Below are positions 51,999-63,010 of a stretch of DNA of 64,000 nt, one piece after another. A program made the translations under genes and the position numbers. Origin of the DNA: Pseudoips prasinana (lineage: Eukaryota; Arthropoda; Insecta; Lepidoptera; Nolidae). Every line of letters begins with the position of its first letter. The first letter of the stretch is position 1. A model generated the notes under the pieces. It saw only the letters and a list, made by a program, of their open reading frames with translations. It ran no database searches and had not been told where the DNA came from. The stretch is from the NCBI GenBank assembly GCA_951640165.1, contig OX621240.1:36150713-36214712 (forward strand). Reading direction: 5' to 3'.

Positions 51999-52092
51999 AG
52001 GTGAGTAAAGAATAAAGATATGTTTTGTAAAACAATTGGTATAAATGTATACCAATTGTTTTACAAAACATATCTTTATTCTTTACTCACCT
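51999..52092. repeat. Perfect 45-bp inverted repeat with 4-base loop
   Basis: The left arm 51,999-52,043 begins 'aggtgagtaaagaataaaga'; the loop is 'aatg'; the right arm 52,048-52,092 is the exact complement. It starts 9 bases after MITE M2 ends. Confidence 0.9.
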
Positions 52093-52109
52093 ATTATTAA
52101 TGAATAATG

Positions 52110-52453
52110 TCTTCCCGACCGAATTTCGCCCCTTGCGCAGGACATATTATGCGCACACACTTGCCATTACAAATGTGTGCGCAAACATAGGGGACCTTTT
52201 TATTCCATAACTCTCATGGTCTGATGGAACCACTAGCTACACGACCGGAAAGAGGTCAGGTACAGGACCGACGGCTTTACGTGCTCTCCGAGGCACGGGG
52301 GTATATTACCGCTAACTCCTAGACTTCAGGCTGACACTGAGAAATTTGTTTTTACGGAAAAATCCCAAAACCACTTTTTGGCCCGCCCTCGGGGTTTGAA
52401 CCCAGGACCTCACTATCTGCGGTTGAACACGCTACCGCTAGACCAACGAGGCA
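52110..52453 (-). repeat. SINE family T1
   Basis: 'gcgcacacacttgccattac' near the left, 'gaccgacggctttacgtgct', 'cggttgaacacgctaccgct' and 'agaccaacgaggca' at the right. 52,460-53,020 contains no recognised gene. Confidence 0.8.
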
Positions 52454-54908
52454 ATATACATTACGTAAATACTAGATGACATTATCCCGTGTTATATACA
52501 ACGCGCTTCTACAAAATAAATAACTCATTAATAGGATTATGTAGAAGATTCTACTACAAACTTCTTAATTATACGAGAGAACTGTGTACAAACCAGTTTA
52601 AAGAAACTTTAAAACCCAATTTATGCAGCAGTTAATATTCCAACATTACTGTTTATTTTAAGTGACATAAATGCTTGGGAATAACAATTTAATCGTCACA
52701 CATAAAATTGATTCAATGTTCAATCAATAATGTGCAAAATCATTAACGTAAATTGAACAGTTGGTTCCGGTTTAAAACCGTATTTTATTGTACGTAATCC
52801 GAATGTACGGTACAAAGCTTACAGGACAATGAAATATACGCTGATTGTCAGTTTGACATATTACTTAGCTACATGTAAACAGTATAAAAATATGCTAGGT
52901 TACGTATGTTTGTATGTAAAATGCGTCACAAAAATACGCTTTATTGCAAATTTTTACTGTATAGGTTGAGCCAAGTTCTTCACATAACTTTAAATAGATG
53001 GTGAAACTTGGATATCATATCGCACCTTTAGGATGAAAACGACTCAATTCAAAAAATACCTATATTGAGTTACCGTCACAAAATGACTCTAAACGAAATT
53101 CTCAATGTAACAATAGTTCAAACATAGCCATATTCAAGCGAGAACAGGACAAAACTGTAATATAGGTCTCTTTCTTACGCGGCGAATTAGGGGCGTGTGT
53201 CGAGGGGGAAACGACGCAGTTCGTGTTGTGTTCGCTTCGCTCAGTGCAGTACGTCGCGCAGTCAGTCGAGTAGTGACCGTAAGCTTATTACGTCATGTTA
53301 ATTCCGAAATTATTAGTAAGTTCTGTTAGTATTTTGAGTGTGGTAACGACCAATTGGGCTTTGAGATCGTTTTCTTCCGATTTATTAAGTAATATTAGTG
53401 AGTTAATCAAGTTTGTGGCAATTTCATACTAAATATACTTATAATTCTAATGGCTTAATTAAGTTTATGCCGTGTTAATAATAAATATGGATGAATGTTT
53501 TGGGACAAAGTTTGACCTATTAGAAACTAAGACGTTTTTTTATTTATTAAAGTGTTATTGTTTGTGGATCTTTAATTATTATGCCATTTCTTTATTTATT
53601 TCTAGTTGAAAAGTCTAGCGGATTGTTAAATATGTCACTACACAATTACAGAGCCAGCAAGACAGCCAAGGCAGTAGTTTACCATTCCGAGTTTTCAATA
53701 AGAAGTCATTTAATAAATCATAAAATGAAAAGAAAAAACGGACATAATACTGGCTAATGCATTAAAAAATGAGAAAAATTATAAAGCAAATGAACCCGAG
53801 CTATGAACATGTACATAATATACAAATCCTTGAAATATTTCATAATGTGCACTTTATACTGTAATTTTTTTGGGATATTAAAATGTTAACCATCACGTTG
53901 TTTATCTTTTGCCAGAAACAGCCAGATATCAAAATTTAAGAAAATTTGACTCGGAATTCCACAGAACTCGCAAAATTTCCAAAAGAAAAGGTCGATAGTA
54001 ACGATTATGATATTATCAATGAAATTGACTTGATAAGTAGTAATAATTTTAATTCATACAGCAGCAGCGATCTCTATGCAGGTGAAAACAGAGCTATTTT
54101 GTAGTCAAAGTATGTGCTGAATAATATTATTAACATTTTATCCTCGTCAATAGTCACCGGCTACTAAAATGAAAAACCAAAACGAAATCCAAATTCGGCA
54201 GTTGGTGATTTTATGGTTTCAGAAATCTTCAACCAGCAATGATATAATAGAAAACTTATCTGCCATTTCCTCATCGTTCATTAAAAACTCGCCACTATCA
54301 AAGACTAATAGCAAAGACATTTTTAACTTTAACCATTGTATAAAAACGGTACGTAAATATATACAATACTCAGCCTATTACTATAATCAATAATACAAAT
54401 ATAATCTACTTAATTTGTTTCTTTTTTCAGCAGCAAAATCATACTTCAGGCAATGAGTCAATTCTTAATCGAGACAAACTCATCAGAAGACCTTTTCAAT
54501 AAAAAAGAGTATCTTTTTCATCTTGTAATAGTTCGACTTCATCGAAGTTTTTCAAGTTCCAGCTCCTCAAGTTCAAGTTCCTCAAGTACAAGCTCTTCAA
54601 ATTCCAGTTCATCCTCTTCGAATTACTCACAAAAAGTGAAATCAAACGTCTTTCTTATTAAAGCAAACGGTGCGACTACCAGCCAATTAGCTACAAGAAG
54701 CAGTAGAGCTATCGCGAAATCGAATTATTGTGTATCACCTGTAAATGCTCCTAAAAGGGACCCTGATTTATATGATGATGACCATACATTTCGTGACCTC
54801 AACGCGTCTAAAAAATATGTCCTGTTCTTTGACAGACTCAAATTAACAACCCGAAACACCACAACATGAGATCAAATAACCTGAGACAAGCAACGCCAAT
54901 GAATTGAT

Positions 54909-54971
54909 CACGACTCAAAGAAAGTCAAGCAAAAAGCAGTCTGTCTTTTTCTTGACTTTCTTTGAGTCGTG
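54909..54971. repeat. Perfect 21-bp inverted repeat at the R1 target
   Basis: 'cacgactcaaagaaagtca' plus 'ag' at 54,909-54,929 and its exact complement at 54,951-54,971, 21-base loop. The LINE target duplication overlaps the right arm. Confidence 0.85.
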
Positions 54972-54977
54972 CCAACC

Positions 54978-55805
54978 TTTTTTTTTACGTAGTGTGATTT
55001 GAGCATTTCCAAGGCTTAAATCACACTTTGTGTAGGGCTCGACCCACTAAAACCACCACGGTAGCCAACCTCACAGTGCTTGTAGCGGGGGCTCTGGGTA
55101 CTCGTGATTGATCTCGCCAGTACCCCCGCTGTACACTGAGCGTCCGCGAGACTCTCACCCGGGGAAGGGAGGGGCCCGAATGCCTCCCTTCCTCCCCAGC
55201 ATGCACAAGCGCGCTTAGGCAACCTGAGTAACAGCAGGTTACCTCTTCTCGGGGCCGCTTATACAAGACGAGTGGAGTTTCTCCTCCAAACGCCAGTGGC
55301 CCCAGTGGCACCGCCGAGCCGGTGAGAAGCCAGCCGGACGCCGCATACTGTCTCGCGCTGGGATTAGCTCCCAGCGCCGGCGCCGATGAAGCGGACATTA
55401 GCATCAATGTCCGGTTCATCGGCGCCGTCTCGTTCTTCTGCGGAAGGGATCGTTGCGCTCCCTCTCGCGCTCGGTGGCCTCCTTCTTGAACATAACAGCT
55501 TCATAGAAGGAGGCCACCGCGTTCAATCCAGTTGTCGCCGCCAGCATAGCCGAAACCACTGCTGGCGGTGAGAGGTCCAATCCTATTTCAGCGACCAGGA
55601 CTCGCCTCTCGGGGGCCCAAGCTGGGCACTCCTCGAGTGTATGTTGGGCCGAGTCCGGGCCGCCGCCACAATGGTGACACGTTGGTGTCGCCGCTCTACC
55701 TATTCGACACAGATACTCAGCGAAACACCCGTGCCCGGTGAGTATCTGTAGCAGCCGTGCGTCAAACTATGGTAGGACCGCACCAACAGAGCGTTGATGC
55801 AAGAC
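54978..55805 (-). mobile_element. R1-clade LINE, 5'-truncated, with 13-bp target duplication
   Basis: GC-rich against its surroundings. On the minus strand, 55,775-55,390 reads LLQILTGHGCFAEYLCRIGR, then TPTCHHCGGGPDSAQHTLEE, CPAWAPERRVL, a Cys/His motif region, and ends KEATERERERND: the C-terminal tail of R1/TRAS/SART-type reverse transcriptases. A 3' UTR follows, ending 'aatcacactacgt' and nine A (T run 54,978-54,986). 'agtcgtgccaacc' occurs on both sides (54,965-54,977 and 55,806-55,818). The 5' end is truncated, so it is a dead copy; a frameshift lies near 55,765. Most R1 relatives insert in rDNA or telomeric repeats, so this is an off-target type or a non-specific member. Confidence 0.85.
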
Positions 55806-56221
55806 AGTCGTGCCAACCCTGCATTATGGAAGCAAAATGTTACTAAGACACTGTCTGTGACAGTCAGTGCACTGCACTGGAAAATCTTACAATTTTCGAT
55901 CTAAATCTGGAAAAGAAGTCCCAGTCCGTTGTATTAAAACCTATGCGCTCCATTTCAATTTAAATTTCCTGACCAAATTAATGAAGTCCAAAGAACTGCG
56001 ATTTTTGAATAGTATTGGAACCGTCAAGCATGGATCTTAAAAGATACTTCATCGGTTCTTGTATGATGGAAATCAAACCTAAATATACCAAAGCCTAAAA
56101 GCCTAGAGCACCAAATAATGCATTATTCTTCTCTGTTAACGGCTAGAAAAATAGTTAGCAAAAAGATTTTTATAAACATCTTAGGATACTTAGAGCTTAG
56201 ATATAACAGAAAGACAAATAA

Positions 56222-56265
56222 GAACTAGAAAAGAACTAGAAAAGAACTAGAAAAGAACTAGAAAA
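56222..56265 (+). repeat. 11-bp tandem repeat, 4 copies
   Basis: 'gaactagaaaa' starts at 56,222, 56,233, 56,244 and 56,255. Confidence 0.85.
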
Positions 56266-56814
56266 GAAAACCGAATGAACACGGATTCATATCTGAAGAT
56301 TGCCATAAAAAAATGTCCTAATATTTTTATTTTTTTATTCTGCCGCCATAACTTGATACCCCATCATTTGCTATTTATTAGGCAAACATAGACCTAAGTT
56401 GGAAAACGTAAAAAAATACATAATGTTATACAAAACAAAAAAGGCGTAACTCTTATTATGCCACATATAAGTAATTTTTTTCGATCACAAAATGACGCAA
56501 TTCCTAAACCGTCAAATTTATATAGTTATTCTCGGTGCATAAATGACTGATAAAATGTAATACCTTTTAATCTATATTATTACTTTTAATTCTAATGTTT
56601 TTTTATGACCCAATAATAGATGAATTACTATTTTATAATTTCCAGCCCAAAAATAGTCACTAACGAAAATAATCACGAAATAATGGACAAAAGATTGAGG
56701 AGGTGTCAAAATTTTAAAACTTCTTTTGTGATTTCCCTAAAAGTTGCTTTTTTGAGTTACGCCGTTTTCATCCTAAAGGTGCGATATTTGATCGTGAGAA
56801 AGAAAAAAAACGTA

Positions 56815-56975
56815 GCGTAGGCGTAGCGGTTCAGACAGACGGTTCTAATCCCGCACAAGACAACTATTTGTATCACCCACAAAGAGGTTCTGAGTCTGGA
56901 TGTTCTCTGTGTCCGTAAATTATATGTTTGTAAAGTACCCCGCGACACAGAGATTCATCTCCCTAGTGAGGTAAA
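56815..56975 (+). repeat. SINE family T3
   Basis: 'gtagcggttcagacagacgg', 'tcacccacaaagaggttctg', 'agtaccccgcgacacagag'; head decayed. It lies directly outside the right end of the candidate transposon. Confidence 0.6.
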
Positions 56976-57009
56976 AAGAACAAAAAAGATTCTTCTAGAA
57001 AATAATGCT

Positions 57010-57330
57010 ATTTCAAAACTTAGAAGCTATTTAAGTATAGCTACGAGAATGTTCATACCAGATTGTACTACCATACGACTACGAGATTGTTGGCTACTCG
57101 TCTATACAGTCACCAGTATGGGTTCAAGGGCTACGGATGTAGCATGCCTAGGCGTAGTAGCTACGCTCCTTAGACTACGAGATTACGCAATCATTCGGCT
57201 ATGCAGTCTAAGCGTATATTGACTAGGCGTTGGTGTAAGCGGCTACCAGATCAATACTACGAACTCACATAACCACTAGTCCAAGCAGAATTACGCGTAG
57301 CTGGCCAAGGCGTAGTAGTATGTAGGTGAG
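57010..57330. other. ctacg/gcgtag-rich stretch, function unknown
   Basis: Words such as 'actacgagatt' (57,079 and 57,176), 'aggcgtagtag' (57,151 and 57,309) and 'tagctacg' recur in irregular spacing. It is not a clean tandem repeat and not coding. A short RTE tail fragment ('acctatgtccagcagtggac') follows at 57,385-57,405. Confidence 0.4.
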
Positions 57331-57851
57331 TAATGGGTGTATTGTGGCACCATGGCAACGTTATATAAACCTTTGGGGGGGGGACCTATGTCCAGCAGTG
57401 GACGATATCAGGCTCATGAAGTATTACGTACCAAAATTAGATGGACATAACTAAAGATCTCCTGTCCTTTTTTACATGAGAAAATTGGTGTACTTGGTGT
57501 AACCTGGCAACACGGAAACAGACATGTATTGAATAATAACTAAGTATGTTCGTTTTATAAAATATCTCACAACTCAACAAAATCCATCACAAATGGAACA
57601 TTTAAATGACACGGGTGTATAAAAGTTTAGCTTGATTTTTCAACTTTCAGCCGACACATCCATAAAACATACATCAAATATTGTGACGGATTGTTGTCCC
57701 GGAACATTTTGGGTTTACGTGATGTATGTCGATGTTTTGTAGGGTATAAATTCTGTCATTCGAAAGAAGTAAAAATAAAAACTAAAATTGGTGGAATACC
57801 GTTCGGCTTATTTCTATGGCGAGTTCCTTAAAGGAAAGATAATAAAGTAAT

Positions 57852-58090
57852 TTGGCAGCATAGAATATTGCCACCCCATCTCATCTCGCGGGGGGCGTAG
57901 AAGTCGTCCCGAGGGAATACCCACAGAGAACGGGCTGCAGCGTCTCTCTGTGTACTATTACTATCATACTGCAATCGCCAACCCGTCTGCGAAGCGTGGC
58001 GATTATAGCATATCCCTCAAAATGATAGACACAATCCACACTAGAAATCTATTGGCGAGGCCTTTGTCTTTCTTGACTACAACATGATTT
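57852..58090 (+). repeat. SINE family C with tail
   Basis: 'ccaccccatctcatctcgcg', 'agaagtcgtcccgagggaat', 'cgtggcgattatagcatatc', 'ggcgaggcctttgtctttct'. Confidence 0.75.
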
Positions 58091-58149
58091 AAGAAAATAT
58101 GTAGGAAATTATTCCGAAAGCAATAAATAAAAAAATAAAATAAAAAAAG

Positions 58150-58335
58150 GATTTTATCCACGTAGACTTTAAAAAAGCGCTTGTAAATAGTCAGAACATG
58201 TTTGTAGTAATACAGTTATTATTTCTAGTTACTTATTACAGATATTTAGGTACACGGAATGTTAAAACATTTATACAATTTATTTTATAATGGTAGTGAT
58301 ATTTAGCTAGCTTGTATTAAGTTATTGTCAAGGAG
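58150..58335 (+). repeat. Repeat family A (best copy)
   Basis: 'atccacgtagactttaaaaa', 'agtcagaacatgtttgtagt', 'gatatttaggtacacggaat', 'tagcttgtattaagttattg'. Confidence 0.8.
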
Positions 58336-58387
58336 ATTATGTTTAGGTTTAATTATTGAAATTTATATTTTACTACATATTGTCTGA

Positions 58388-58612
58388 ATGGTTCTGTCTA
58401 TATTAAGGTATGAATTCAAGGTCCGTTGGACCTTGTTTTTAAAACGACGGTCGCGCTTTAATGCTACCACCGCATCCAATGCGCCCCAACTGAGAAGACC
58501 CAGCGAAACAAACTCAGCAGGTTCATCTACTACCGGTTTCAACACGGCCCAGTTGAGACGGTCCGGCGAAACATACTCAAGCGGGCATGAACACGGGATT
58601 TGGTCCACTTAA
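58388..58612 (+). other. Small open frame with a repeated 20-residue motif
   Basis: 74 codons containing two related segments, NAPQLRRPSETNSAG and NTAQLRRSGETYSSG. The underlying DNA unit ('gacggtcgc', 'gcgccccaactgagaagacc', 'cagcgaaacaaactcagc') is seen a third time, decayed, at 58,983-59,055. Either strand is open. More likely a DNA repeat than a gene. Confidence 0.35.
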
Positions 58613-58794
58613 AGTAATTATTTAGTAGGCAAACACAATATCTGCTCGATCGGTTGTCTGAATGAATATTAATTTAGATTCTATTTAGGAAACAAAAGAA
58701 AAACATCGAAACAATCATTATAGAATTAAAAATAACGAGTTCACAATAAAAAAGTATTAAAAAAATCGTTTAACTCCTAGAGTGTCTAATGTAT

Positions 58795-58912
58795 AGACGC
58801 CAGGACATCCAGCTACTCCAATCTGTCAAAATTATTTTATAGATTTTCAACTTTATCACAAAATCATGGGAAATTTTACAGATTGGGGGAGCTTTATGTG
58901 CGTCTGTACATA
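58795..58912. repeat. MITE family M1
   Basis: 'agacgccaggacatccagct' and 'actccaatctgtcaaaatt' on the left, 'acagattgggggagctttat' and 'gtgcgtctgtaca' on the right. 59,060-59,494 shows no recognised feature. Confidence 0.75.
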
Positions 58913-59494
58913 TGTAAAGCCTGATTGTAAAGCCTGTTTTTTAGATAAAAGAAGCTTCTGCTAATTTAGGCCACGTTTCTAATGACGGTCGCCCTTAAAT
59001 GCTAGCACCGGATCCAATTCGCCCCAAATATGTAGACCCAGCGAAACAAACTTAACGCCGTAATTATTACAACTTCATAAGAAAAAAAAAGGTATCTGTT
59101 ATCATGCATTACAAACAAAAGTTCTCATATTTTAAACAGGAGCTAGGAAATGTTTTATAATATAGTCTATTAAATATGACAGCATGCCAAACACTACATA
59201 TAAAAGCTTCCACGTAGTAATTTGAAAAAATGTGTTACAAATATTTTGCATCTACGGGCCTGAAAATACAAATGTCAAACACACCAAAAAGGACTCCCCA
59301 CAACAATAGCGAGATGCATTTTGTATGGACAACACAAAGACGTTTTCCGATTTCCCAGACTGTTTAATTGGTTCTGTTTCATGGGTGAATAGCGCTCACT
59401 AAGCTGCATCCTCTATTTTTGTTACAACTTGTATATACCTGCCGTACATTTTTTTAAAGACAACACCCGCGCTGTAAAATAAATAAATAAAATA

Positions 59495-59800
59495 AGTAAA
59501 AAGAGGGCTTATAAACAGTCGGAACATGTTTGTAGTAATATATAATTATTTTTAGGTTCAAATGAATAGATATTTAGGTACCTACATGGATTGTATAAAA
59601 ATTTGATAATAGTATTTAGCAATTTTGCATTAAATTATTATGCCATGCCTTGAACACATAATAGACGGTTATAAAATACATCCAGGCTCAGAACAACTAT
59701 TATAGGTCATACTAATAGTTGTCCTGCGCCAAAATCGAACCCGGGAGTGGAAGTGCAAGGCGACAGACTTAATCGCTGTGTCACACATGCAGTGCAGGCA
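59495..59800. repeat. Repeat family A (plus) followed by SINE T3 (minus)
   Basis: 59,495-59,650: 'cagtcggaacatgtttgtag', 'gatatttaggtacctacatg'. 59,650-59,800: 'acatccaggctcagaacaac', 'gcgccaaaatcgaacccggg' (B-box complement), 'gtcacacatgcagtgcaggc'. Confidence 0.65.
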
Positions 59801-60064
59801 ATTATAAAAAGCTTAACTTTCTCATTACTCTGACGCAACCCACATATTTGCATAATAATATACTCACAAAAGGCTTTTGCAACGGAACAATTTACAAGTG
59901 CGGTGCTCTCACTTCATAGGGTACATTATTTATATAAACTGCACTCTGCGCCAGAGCTCGCCAAATGATGTGCTATAAAAGTCTCAACTAATTTTCGCTG
60001 TAATTTGCAAATACGCGTACCAGAAGTCTTCTTGACTGTATTGTATTCACACAATTTGAAGGTG

Positions 60065-60125
60065 ATTGACTGCACGTATGGCGCAGCGGCTAAGACCGTC
60101 GATCGTCGATTATTGTGACTATGAA
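60065..60125 (+). repeat. SINE T3 head
   Basis: 'tgactgcacgtatggcgcag' and 'cggctaagaccgtcgatcg' (A-box). 59,801-60,064 shows nothing else. Confidence 0.65.
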
Positions 60126-60159
60126 CATTCATGCGTGGCGTCGGGAGGTTACATTTCGC

Positions 60160-61091
60160 AATATAAATGCATCACTTCTGGGGTGCCATCTTGGGCCCCT
60201 TTTATTTATTTTGTACATTAACGATATCACTAACAATATGTCTTATTCCAATCAATTACTTTATGCCGATGACACTAAAATCTTTAGAGTTATTAGAAAT
60301 GTAGACGATTGCAACTTATTACAAAAAGATCTGCAAGTATTTGAAACTTTCAGTCACGCGAATAGTTTATATTTAAACCCAGAAAATTTGTTATTAGTTT
60401 TTCCAGGAAAAATCGTATCCAAAATTTTACCTATAGACTTTGCAACAATGACTTGACGCGGGTCACTGAGATTCGGGACCTAGGTGTTACAATGGACTCT
60501 AAACTCTCTTAAGTCCCCCATTTAGATAAAATGGTAAATAAAGCTTATAAACAATTAGGATTTATATTGCGTGCTTGTAAACCATTTCGACAAAAAATAA
60601 CTTAAACAATATTATACAACTGTTACGTACGTAGCCACTTAGAGTTTGCAAGCTCTGTTTGGCATCCATTTTTTAATATTCATATTGATAAAATAGAGGG
60701 GGTTCAAAGGAACTTTGTAAGGGCTCTTTGTTACCGCACTGGACATTGGTATTCCGATTATGAGACTTCTTTAGTAACTCATAATATTTCTCGTTTGAGT
60801 CGCCGCCTTGATTTAGCTGATGCGACATGTCTTTACAAAATAATAAATAACCACATTGACGCTCCTGCACTATTGCAGCCAATTTCATTCAGAGTGCCGC
60901 GCAGACGTGAAAGAAATTGTCGAAAAAAAGAGTTATTTGTTGTTCGTAGTAGTAGAACTTGTTACGCTAATAACAGTTTTATTAGAAGATGTTGCAGATT
61001 ATACAACAATAAGCTTATTGATGTTGACATTTTTAACGAAACCTTAAATTGCTTTAAGAAAAAATCTTTAAATTATATTTCTGGGCTCTAA
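60160..61091 (+). pseudogene. CR1/Jockey-like LINE reverse transcriptase, 3' half, broken
   Basis: Pieces in order: GPLLFILYINDI (RT block), LLYADDTKIFR with catalytic YADD at about 60,262, then after a stop (60,454) RDLGVTMDSKLS, AYKQLGFILR, YVRSHLEFASSVWHP, and a last open stretch from 60,795 to a stop at 61,091 (SRRLDLADATCLYKIINNHI, RSSRTCYANNSFIRRCCRLY, FNETLNCFKKKSL). Three or more stops and frame changes interrupt it. The order RT, YADD, thumb, then the basic C-terminus matches CR1/Jockey-group LINEs, whose 3' tails resemble the family P retroposons here. The endonuclease half is absent. No host function inferred. Confidence 0.8.
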
Positions 61092-61109
61092 AACTAATTA
61101 TATTAATTA

Positions 61110-61352
61110 CTAGCTTTTTCCCGCGACTTCATTCGCGTGGAATAGTGACTTCCGGCAATAACGGCTTTAATGCCCTAAGTGAGTATACATATCTTCAATT
61201 CAAACGCAGAGCTCATTATGTTGACTTTTTAAGAGTTCCCTAGAATATCTTCCACGTTTCATTTTTGAAGAGATCCCGCGAGATCGGGAACTATGTGGGT
61301 AAAACCAAAAATCTGCCATAAATCTGCGAACGAAGTCGCGGGCAAAAGCTAG
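61110..61352. repeat. Fold-back segment with 'ctagctttt' inverted ends
   Basis: 'ctagctttttcccgcgactt' at the left and 'aagtcgcgggcaaaagctag' at the right. It lies in the LINE 3' region; the common LINE tail ('cgtgaagcaaagacagacag', 'cgcatttataatattatag') continues to about 61,670. Confidence 0.7.
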
Positions 61353-61741
61353 TTTATCTATACTCCGTTAGAGCATTTTCTTTGTACTAAAAGTTGTATT
61401 ATATTATATTTTCATACCTTTTTACTATTTATTTACATTTTTCCGATGAATTTTCAGTACTGAATTGATGCAGACTCTTGACCAATAGATGGCGCTATTT
61501 TATTTTATTTTTGTAATAAAAACTATCCTATGTCCTTCCTCAAGTTTCAAACTATGTCTGTACCAAATTTCACACAAATCGGTTCAGTAGTTTAGGCGTG
61601 AAGCAAAGACAGACAGACAGAAAGACAGACAGACAGAGTTACTTTCGCATTTATAATATTATAGTTTGGATAATTATAATAATTAATCCTCCAGTATGTT
61701 TGTTAATTTTATCTAATGACTTTTAAATATTATAAGTATAG

Positions 61742-61797
61742 GTGCATGCCTCTCAGTTTCGAGAAGTTAGGTAATTCTCGGAACTGAGAGGCATGTA
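61742..61797. repeat. Hairpin with about 24-bp arms
   Basis: 'catgcctctcagtttcgaga' pairs with 'tctcggaactgagaggcatg' with one mismatch, loop about 8. 61,800-62,590 is AT-rich without a recognised gene. Confidence 0.8.
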
Positions 61798-62590
61798 CTT
61801 GTACTTGTATATTATATTTTAAGTAAAAAAGAGCTATTTAGCATATATGTATCTCATATAGGAAACTTTAGGTCTACAATTATATACATTCTATTTTTAA
61901 GTATCTGAGTTTTGTAAGACTGTTTGTTTCTAGTAAATAAATAAATAGTCACACTAAATTTCGAAACGATGCGTTATAGGCGCAAAAAAGGCAGCCATTT
62001 TCTAAAATTAAAACTATATATACTTACTAACCAACACATTTTTTTAATACAATAGTACTAACTTTAAAACAAATAGCTTAGTTAATTGTTATATCTTATT
62101 TATCTAGGGATTTAAAAAAATATATGTGTGATAACACAGACCGTACGGGCGGACTAATTTTTTTGTTACTTTAATACTGTATTTGAATATGTTTATGTCC
62201 TGCATTGTGAACTTCACAAGTAAAATTGTATGTCAATACCCAAATGCTGAATAAATTTAATAAATTCATTAACTATATATATGTTATGGGGAATTTATTC
62301 ATGACTTCCATTCTCCAAATTGTTTAGCCATGTGTTCAAAGGTCAGCGTAGTAAAATGTCGTTAGAATAATGCGGATAGAGTTTTAATGAGCGATGCCAT
62401 CAAGCTGTATAAAGTTTTAAATTACAGTTTCATGGAGAGCTTTTCATGGTTGTCGTTAAAAGGGTGGCAAGCGTGTTTCTTGCTCACTTATAGATTATAT
62501 TTTACTGTATGATAGAATGGAATAGACTAGAATACTCATTATTGTATACGCTTAAACAAGATAAATTCATAGAAAACAAATAACACAATC

Positions 62591-62735
62591 ATTTACAAAT
62601 GCCAGCACATTCAGCTATCCCAATCTGTCAAATTTCTTTTATAGATTTTCAACTTTATAACAAAAGTATAAGGTTCACTTTCAATTGGGGAAATTTGACA
62701 GATTGGGGTAGCTTGATGTGCTGGCGTCTGTACAA
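62591..62735. repeat. MITE family M1
   Basis: 'aaatgccagcacattcagct' and 'atcccaatctgtcaaattt' on the left, 'aaatttgacagattggggta' and 'gatgtgctggcgtctgtaca' on the right. Confidence 0.8.
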
Positions 62736-62799
62736 TGGGTTAACTCGAAGTAGAGTTATTATATTTTGTATGTAGTTTTAACTGCGGCGTTGTTCAGCT

Positions 62800-63010
62800 G
62801 CTCTTACCGATCCGTAACTGATAGGGGAGGTTAAGCACTTAGGTGCACGGTCATACTATAGATGGGTGAACACTAAACTGGTTTAATTTCTATGCGTCTC
62901 CATGATTCGGAGGGTATGTTAAGCTGTTGGCCCCGGTTGTAGTCACTATCCACCAATCGTTAAGCTATACTAGAGGTCTAATAGGCGGTTGGATATATCT
63001 GACACTAGGA
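62800..63010 (+). repeat. 5S-derived SINE, sense strand
   Basis: 'ttaccgatccgtaactgata', 'ggggaggttaagcacttagg' and 'actatagatgggtgaacact' cover the 5S internal promoter region; 'ctccatgattcggagggtat' and the end 'atatatctgacactagg' follow. 63,011-63,735 has no recognised feature. Confidence 0.65.

Larger units (their letters stand above)
53160..56230 (+). pseudogene. Decayed multi-exon, serine-rich, transposase-like gene
   Basis: A CpG-rich leader (53,165-53,285, with 'tcagtgcagt' initiator-like words) is followed by open pieces: MSLHNYRASKTAKAVVYHSE (53,631), a stretch with KVDSNDYDIINEIDL (about 53,945-54,080), MKNQNEIQIRQLVILWFQK (54,169) ending at a GTACGT donor, and a 138-codon frame at 54,453-54,869 with a run of about 25 Ser. 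Beyond the LINE insert come ANPALWKQNVTK and SGKEVPVRC, then in another frame LKRYFIGSCMMEIKPKYTKA and PNNALFFSVNG. This order (Ser-rich region, NPxxWKRN-like, SGKxVP, then a PKYxY-like segment before FFxVNG) recalls an uncharacterised insect transposase-like protein family. Stops and frameshifts are many. Family assignment is from memory of motifs, not alignment. Confidence 0.35.
53023..56795. mobile_element. Candidate decayed DNA transposon (about 3.8 kb with its R1 insert)
   Basis: The left motif 'atatcgcacctttaggatga' with 'aaacgactcaattc' (53,023-53,057) is mirrored at the right as 'gagttacgccgttttcatcc' with 'taaaggtgcgatat' (56,754-56,791). Similar short motifs ('cacaaaatgactct', 'cacaaaatgacgcaattcc', 'ggcgtaactc') lie just inside both ends. 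The interior holds a broken multi-exon gene and an R1-clade LINE. Target duplications are not clear, so class and exact ends are uncertain. Confidence 0.4.
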
